Part shown: one piece after another, positions 32,025 to 37,010 of the stretch
How the letters are laid out: every line of letters begins with the position of its first letter
Position numbering within the stretch: position 1 is the first letter of the stretch
Source of the DNA: Rhodobacter capsulatus
GTDB lineage: Bacteria; Pseudomonadota; Alphaproteobacteria; Rhodobacterales; Rhodobacteraceae
Direction of reading: 5' to 3'
Assembly: GCF_005144475.1 (NCBI RefSeq)
Contig: NZ_SWJZ01000042.1
Span: 1 to 37,010, forward strand
Length of the DNA: 37,010 bases
Notes under the pieces: model-generated
What the model saw: the letters and a program-made list of their open reading frames with translations, nothing else
What the model was told of the DNA's origin: nothing
Databases searched by the model: none
Translations under genes and position numbers: made by a program

Positions 32025-34571
32025 TCAGCCCGCCAGCCGCCCGACCATCTCGGCCAGATCGCGGCTGAGACCGGGGGTGGCGGCGATGCGCTCAAGCGCC
32101 GCTTGCGCATGGCGCCGCCGGGCGCCGTCATAGCGCCGCCAGGTCTCGAAGGCGGTCGACATCCGCGCCGCGGTCTGCGGATTGAGCGGATCGAGCCGGA
32201 TCAGCCAATCGGCATAAAGCGCATAGCCCGCGCCATCGGCACGGTGGAAGCCCGCATGGTTGGCGGCAAAGCCCCCCAGCAGGCTGCGGAAGCGGTTCGG
32301 GTTCTTCCAGTCGAAGCTCGGGGAGGCCGCGAGCCGTGTCACCGTCTCGGCCGCCGCCTCGGGCGGGGTCAGCGCGCCCTGCGCCATGCGCCACTTGTCC
32401 ATGACCAGCGGATCGGCGGCCCAGCGCGTGGCGAAACTGGCCAGCTGCCCCTGCCCCTTGCCCTCGGTCACCAGCGCATTCAGCGCGCCGATGCTTTCGG
32501 TCATGTTCGTGGCCTCGGCAAAAAGCGCCGCCGCCCGGGCGCCGCCGTCTTCGGTGGTCAAAAGCGCCAGCGTGGCCAGCCGCAGCGCGCGGCGCCCGGC
32601 GGGCCCCGCGTCGGGGCTGTAGGGGCCCGTCACCGCGCAGCTGTCATAGACCCGGCTCAGCGCCGCGCCGTGGCGGGTGGCGAGCATCTTCATCAACTTG
32701 CGCCGCGCCCCCCGGATCGCCTCCGGATCGGGGGTGTCGCCCTGCGCGAAGAGCGCCGCGGCGATCTCGTCCTCGCCCGGCAGGCGCAGACAGGCGGCGC
32801 GGAAGCCCGGATCAGCCTCGTCATCGGCAATCAGCCGCCCGACCGCATCAAGATAATCAAGCTGCGCCCCCTCGCCGCGCGCCATCACCATCAGGGTCTG
32901 GCGTGCCAGCGTCCGCCCGGCCTCCCAACGGTTGAAGGGATCGGTGTCATGGGCCAGCAGGAAGGCCTGTTCCGCGGGCGTCGTCGCCCGTTCCAGGATC
33001 ACCGGCGCCGAGAAGCCGCGCAGGATCGAGGGCACCGGCCGCGCCGAAAGCCCCTCGAAGCGGAAGCTTTGCTGCGCCTCGGTCAGTTCCAGCACCGTGG
33101 TCGGCACGATCTCGTCGCCATTGGGCGACAACAGCCCCACCGCCAGCGGAATGTGGCGCGGCGGCTTGACCTCCTCGCCCGGGGTGGGCGGGGTCGTCTG
33201 GCGGACCTCCAGCGTGTAGGTGCCGTTTTCGTAAGCCTCGGTCACCGTCAGTTTCGGCGTGCCCGCCTGGGTATACCAGAGCATGAACTGGCGCAGATCG
33301 CGGCCCGAAGTATCCTCGAAGACCTTGATCCAGTCCTCGATCGTGCAGGCCTGGCCGTCATGGCGGTCGAAATAGAGATCCAGCGCCGCCCGGTAGCCCT
33401 CGGCGCCCAGAAGCGTCGCCAGCATGCCCACCACCTCGGCGCCTTTTTCATAGACGGTCGCGGTGTAGAAGTTGTTGATTTCCTTGTAGCGGTCGGGCCG
33501 CGGCGGATGGGCCAGCGGGCCCGCATCCTCGCGGAACTGACGTGCGCGCAGGCTGGCCACATCCTCGATCCGCTTCAGCCCGCCCAGCCGCACGTCGCGG
33601 GTAAAGCTTTGGTCGCGATAGACCGTCAAGCCTTCCTTCAGGCAAAGCTGGAACCAGTCGCGGCAGGTGATGCGGTTGCCGGTCCAGTTGTGGAAATATT
33701 CATGCGCGATCACCGCCTCGATGCGTTCGTAATCGGTGTCGGTCGCGGTTTCGGGGCTTGCCAGGACCAGCTTCGAGTTGAAGATGTTCAAGCCCTTGTT
33801 TTCCATCGCCCCCATGTTGAAATCATCGACCGCGACGATGTTGAACAGATCCAGGTCATATTCGCGCCCATAGGCCGTTTCGTCCCATTCCATCGACCGG
33901 ACCAGCGCGCCCAGCGCGAAATCGCAGCGCGTTTCATCGCCCGGACGCACCCAGATATTGAGATCGACCCGGCGCCCCGAGCGTGTGGTGAACACCCCCG
34001 AGGTGGCGCGCAGATCCCCCGCCACCAGCGCGAACAGATAGGCGGGCTTCGGCCAGGGATCGTCCCATTCCGCCCAAGCCTCGCCCTGCCCGACCGGGTT
34101 GCCGTTCGACAAAAGCACCGGCAGGTCGCTTTCGATGCGGACATGAAAGCGGCTCATCACATCGGGACGGTCGGGGTAAAAGGTGATGTGGCGGAAGCCC
34201 TCGGCCTCGCATTGGGTGCAATACATCCCGTTCGACATGTAAAGCCCCTCGAGCGCGGTATTCGCGGCGGGCGCGATCTCGACCTCGGTCTGCAGCCGGA
34301 ACGGGCCTGCGGGCAGCACGGCGGCGGGCAGCACGAGGCCGGTCTCGTCCAGATGATAGTCGCCCGGGGCCAGCGCCCGCCCGTCAAGGGAAAGTGAGAT
34401 CAGCCGCAGATCTTCGCCCTGCAACACCATGTCGGCGCCCGGCTGCCGCGGCGTCACGTCAAGCGCCGCCGTGACCCGCGTGGCCGCCGGATCCAGCCGG
34501 AAGGTCAGGGAAACGGACGCGATCTCAAAGGGATAGGCCTTGTAATCCGACAAAAGGGTGACGCCGTCCAT
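32025..34571 (-). CDS. pepN: Aminopeptidase N (M1 family)
   Basis: An 848-residue zinc aminopeptidase that releases N-terminal residues from peptides, with broad specificity. GAMEN (254-258) recognises the free amino end; HEYFHNW (290-296) with Glu313 (LKEGLTVYRDQ) forms the zinc site HExxH-x18-E. MYCTQCEAEGFRHITFYPDR (116-135) is typical of the bacterial PepN branch. The C-terminal domain extends to the stop. The start is ATG 34571 with AGGAAA upstream; longer in-frame reading beyond it runs antisense through glcB and is spurious. No signal peptide is seen, so it acts in the cytosol. It is divergent from glcB across 156 bases. Confidence 0.96.
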   Translation of the reverse strand: MDGVTLLSDYKAYPFEIASVSLTFRLDPAATRVTAALDVTPRQPGADMVLQGEDLRLISLSLDGRALAPGDYHLDETGLVLPAAVLPAGPFRLQTEVEIAPAANTALEGLYMSNGMYCTQCEAEGFRHITFYPDRPDVMSRFHVRIESDLPVLLSNGNPVGQGEAWAEWDDPWPKPAYLFALVAGDLRATSGVFTTRSGRRVDLNIWVRPGDETRCDFALGALVRSMEWDETAYGREYDLDLFNIVAVDDFNMGAMENKGLNIFNSKLVLASPETATDTDYERIEAVIAHEYFHNWTGNRITCRDWFQLCLKEGLTVYRDQSFTRDVRLGGLKRIEDVASLRARQFREDAGPLAHPPRPDRYKEINNFYTATVYEKGAEVVGMLATLLGAEGYRAALDLYFDRHDGQACTIEDWIKVFEDTSGRDLRQFMLWYTQAGTPKLTVTEAYENGTYTLEVRQTTPPTPGEEVKPPRHIPLAVGLLSPNGDEIVPTTVLELTEAQQSFRFEGLSARPVPSILRGFSAPVILERATTPAEQAFLLAHDTDPFNRWEAGRTLARQTLMVMARGEGAQLDYLDAVGRLIADDEADPGFRAACLRLPGEDEIAAALFAQGDTPDPEAIRGARRKLMKMLATRHGAALSRVYDSCAVTGPYSPDAGPAGRRALRLATLALLTTEDGGARAAALFAEATNMTESIGALNALVTEGKGQGQLASFATRWAADPLVMDKWRMAQGALTPPEAAAETVTRLAASPSFDWKNPNRFRSLLGGFAANHAGFHRADGAGYALYADWLIRLDPLNPQTAARMSTAFETWRRYDGARRRHAQAALERIAATPGLSRDLAEMVGRLAG

Positions 34572-34727
34572 GACTTTCCTCGCACTGGGCTTGCACTGGG
34601 CTTTCGTGCAAGCTAGGCGCTTACCGCCCCCCCGGCAAGGCATCGCCGACAGCCGGGGAGATCGCGAATTTCGCTGGACAGGGGCGACATCAGGGCCAAG
34701 ATACCGGCCAAAGCTTGGGAGGAGCCG
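34572..34727. promoter_or_regulatory. Divergent promoter region pepN-glcB
   Basis: 156 bases between the divergent starts. No clear -35/-10 pair or operator could be fixed. GGGAGGAG lies just before the glcB ATG. Confidence 0.45.
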
Positions 34728-36881
34728 ATGACGGAACGCGTGGAACGCGAGGGGCTGCAGGTTGCGGCCGAACTGGCCGCCTTCATCGAAACGCAGGCGC
34801 TGCCCGGCACCGGGGTTGATCCGGCGCGGTTCTGGGGGGGCTTTTCGGCGCTGATCCATGAATTCGGGCCGCAGAACCGGGCGCTTCTGGACAAGCGCGA
34901 CCAGCTGCAGGCGCAGATCGACGCCTGGCACCTGCACCACCGCGCCCAGGGCCATGACGCCACCGCCTATCGCGCCTTTCTGGAGGAGATCGGCTATCTG
35001 CTGCCCGAGGGCGCCGATTTCAGCATCGAGACCGGCCCGACCGACCCCGAGATTGCCCAGGTTTGCGGCCCGCAGCTGGTCGTGCCGATCACCAATGCGC
35101 GCTATGCGCTCAATGCCGCGAATGCGCGCTGGGGCAGCCTTTATGACGCGCTTTACGGCACCGACGCGCTGGGCGTGCCGCCCGCCGCGCCGGGCTACGA
35201 TCCGGTCCGCGGCGCCAAGGTGATCGCCTGGGCCAAGGACTTCCTGGATGCCGCCTGCCCGCTGGTGGCCGGGTCCTGGGCGCAGGCGACGCGGCTCTGG
35301 CTGCAGGAGGGCGGCTTGTTCGCCGAGGTCGCGGGCGAGGAAACCGGGTTGAAGGACCCGGCGCAATTCGCGGGCTTCCGCGGCCCGGCCGAGGCGCCGG
35401 TGGACATCCTGTTGCGCAACAACGGCCTGCATCTGATCCTCAAGCGCGACCCGGCCCATCCGATCGGCGCCACGGATCCGCTCGGCCTTGCCGATCTGGT
35501 GCTTGAATCGGCGCTCTCCTCGATCATGGATTGCGAGGATTCGGTGGCCACCGTCGATGCCGCCGACAAGGTTCTGGCCTACCGAAACTGGCTCGGCCTG
35601 ATGCGCGGCGATCTGACGGAAACGGTGACGAAGGGCGGGCGCAGCTTCCCCCGCGCCCTTGCCCCCGATCTGAGCTTCACCGCGCCCGGGGGCGGCCCGG
35701 TCACCCTCAAGGGCCGGGCGCTGATGCTGGTGCGCAATGTCGGGCCGCTGATGACCACCCCCGCGATCCTGACCCGCAGCGGCGCCGAGGCGCCCGAGGG
35801 GCTGATGGATGCGATGGTCACCACGCTTTGCGCGCTGCATGACCTGAAACGCGGCGCCAATTCCGTGACCGGCTCGGTCTATGTGGTCAAGCCGAAGCTG
35901 CACGGCCCCGAGGAAGTCGCCTTCACCTGCGCCAGCTTCGCCCATGTCGAGGAAGTTCTGGGCCTGCCCGCCAATACGGTCAAGCTGGGCATCATGGACG
36001 AGGAACGCCGCACCTCGGCCAACCTCAAGGACTGCATCCGCGCCGCCAAGGATCGGCTGGCCTTCATCAACTCGGGCTTCCTTGACCGGACCGGGGACGA
36101 GATCTTCACCTCGATGGAAGCCGGGCCGATGGTGACCAAGGCCGAGATGAAATCGCAGCCCTGGATTGCGGCCTATGAGGATCGCAACGTCGATATCGGC
36201 CTGCGCTGCGGGTTGCCGGGCAAGGCGCAGATCGGCAAGGGCATGTGGGCCGCGCCCGACGCCATGGGGCAGATGCTGGCGCAGAAGATCGCCCATCCGA
36301 TGGCCGGGGCGAATTGCGCCTGGGTGCCCTCGCCCACCGCGGCGGTGCTGCACGCGACGCATTACCACCGCGTCGACGTGAAGGCGCGACAGCGCGAGAT
36401 CGCGCAGCTGCAACGGCCGCTGCGGCTCTTTGATCTGCTGACGATCCCGCTTGCCGTCGGCCGCACCTATTCCGAGGCCGAGATCACCGCGGAAATCGAA
36501 AACAATGCGCAGGGCATTCTGGGCTATGTGGTGCGCTGGGTCGATCAGGGCATCGGCTGCTCGAAGGTGCCTGACATCCATGACGTGGGCCTGATGGAAG
36601 ACCGCGCGACGCTGCGGATCAGCTCTCAGGCGCTGGCGAACTGGCTCCATCACGGCATCGTCGGCGAGCCGCAGGTGATGAAGGCCTTCCGCAAGATGGC
36701 CACCGTGGTCGATCGGCAGAATGCGGGCGATCCGGCCTATCAGCCGATGGCGCCGAATTTCGACGGGCTGGCGTTTCAGGCCGCCTGCGATCTGGTCTTC
36801 CTCGCCCGGATCCAGTCCTCGGGCTATACCGAACCCGTGCTGCACCAGCGCCGGGCGCAGGTGAAGGCCGCCAAGGCATAG
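34728..36881 (+). CDS. glcB: Malate synthase G
   Basis: A 717-residue single-chain malate synthase that condenses glyoxylate with acetyl-CoA to malate in glyoxylate/glycolate use. Length is typical for isoform G. Visible are the early [46 protein letters not shown] with the catalytic Arg region, [15 protein letters not shown], and [28 protein letters not shown] six bases before the ATG supports the start. It stands alone, without isocitrate lyase or glycolate oxidase genes nearby. A composite repeat follows the stop. Confidence 0.97.
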   Translation: MTERVEREGLQVAAELAAFIETQALPGTGVDPARFWGGFSALIHEFGPQNRALLDKRDQLQAQIDAWHLHHRAQGHDATAYRAFLEEIGYLLPEGADFSIETGPTDPEIAQVCGPQLVVPITNARYALNAANARWGSLYDALYGTDALGVPPAAPGYDPVRGAKVIAWAKDFLDAACPLVAGSWAQATRLWLQEGGLFAEVAGEETGLKDPAQFAGFRGPAEAPVDILLRNNGLHLILKRDPAHPIGATDPLGLADLVLESALSSIMDCEDSVATVDAADKVLAYRNWLGLMRGDLTETVTKGGRSFPRALAPDLSFTAPGGGPVTLKGRALMLVRNVGPLMTTPAILTRSGAEAPEGLMDAMVTTLCALHDLKRGANSVTGSVYVVKPKLHGPEEVAFTCASFAHVEEVLGLPANTVKLGIMDEERRTSANLKDCIRAAKDRLAFINSGFLDRTGDEIFTSMEAGPMVTKAEMKSQPWIAAYEDRNVDIGLRCGLPGKAQIGKGMWAAPDAMGQMLAQKIAHPMAGANCAWVPSPTAAVLHATHYHRVDVKARQREIAQLQRPLRLFDLLTIPLAVGRTYSEAEITAEIENNAQGILGYVVRWVDQGIGCSKVPDIHDVGLMEDRATLRISSQALANWLHHGIVGEPQVMKAFRKMATVVDRQNAGDPAYQPMAPNFDGLAFQAACDLVFLARIQSSGYTEPVLHQRRAQVKAAKA

Positions 36882-36919
36882 GAAAGGGGGGGGGCTCTGC
36901 CCCCCGTCCCTGCGGGACT

Positions 36920-37002
36920 CCCCCCGGGATATTTGCACCAAGGTGAAAGCAAAGGGCCCCCGCGATGGGCGTCCTTTTATCTTGCCTCAAATATCCCGGG
37001 GG
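36920..37002. repeat. Composite 3'-end repeat, copy C
   Basis: CCCCCGGGATATTTG (36921-36935) and CAAATATCCCGGGGG (36988-37002) are perfect 15-base inverted arms; the inner CAAGGTGAAA and TTTTATCTTG continue the pairing imperfectly. Between the glcB stop and the left arm lies the GGGGGGGCTCTGCCCCCC-type hairpin. The element runs almost to the window edge. Confidence 0.75.
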
Positions 37003-37010
37003 TGCGGGGG

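Noticed and set aside
34572-36941. Very long leftward open frame (1638 codons) continuing upstream from pepN
   Set aside because: It runs antisense through the whole of glcB, whose product is unmistakable; open antisense frames are common at this G+C. PepN itself starts at 34571.

Overview
The window looks like chromosomal DNA of a Rhodobacter-type alphaproteobacterium (Rhodobacteraceae), quite possibly R. capsulatus or a close relative. This is inferred from the very high G+C, the recognisable protein families, the run argS - SPOR - nagZ - scpA - scpB, and a composite 3'-end repeat (CCCCGGrrTATTT..CAAGATGAAA) that I associate with this family. No tRNA, rRNA, insertion sequence, prophage or CRISPR array was seen.

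Layout. 1-2785: 8-oxoguanine deaminase, an IMPase-family histidinol-phosphatase (hisN) and an XRE regulator, all leftward. 3132-4929: a zinc-free quinone oxidoreductase and a Bax-inhibitor-1 membrane protein, rightward. 5013-7245: a formaldehyde detoxification operon frmR-frmA-fghA with a textbook FrmR/RcnR-like operator. 7288-8924: divergent ArgP/LysG-type regulator and LysE/ArgO exporter. 8981-10057: an RTX calcium-binding protein. 10173-11128: rplM-rpsI. 11294-12568: divergent hotdog thioesterase and a crotonase-fold protein lacking both catalytic glutamates. 12573-18065: argS-SPOR-nagZ-scpA-scpB-small basic ORF, leftward. 18319-19965: RhlE-like RNA helicase. 20022-26293: a peptide ABC importer (binding protein, two permeases, two ATPases) ending in an M19 dipeptidase, a self-contained uptake-and-cleavage unit. 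26871-28266: two unrecognised genes, each preceded by a CtrA-like box. 28267-29241: DUF808 membrane protein. 29330-30260: a two-gene toxin-antitoxin-like module. 30334-36881: gatB, pepN and glcB.

The most interesting item is the toxin-antitoxin-like pair at 29330-30260. The first gene resembles MqsR (RSAL motif, Tyr-x-Lys, VSV end). The second begins with an MqsA-like CxxC...CxxC zinc finger but ends in what looks like a ribbon-helix-helix domain instead of MqsA's helix-turn-helix. The module has lower G+C than its surroundings, starts at a TTG, and carries a perfect inverted repeat over the toxin's ribosome-binding site. Other notable signals are the FrmR operator, the CtrA boxes in front of two orphan genes, an intrinsic terminator placed inside the hisN leader, and the composite repeats, which sit exactly where ordinary terminators are missing.
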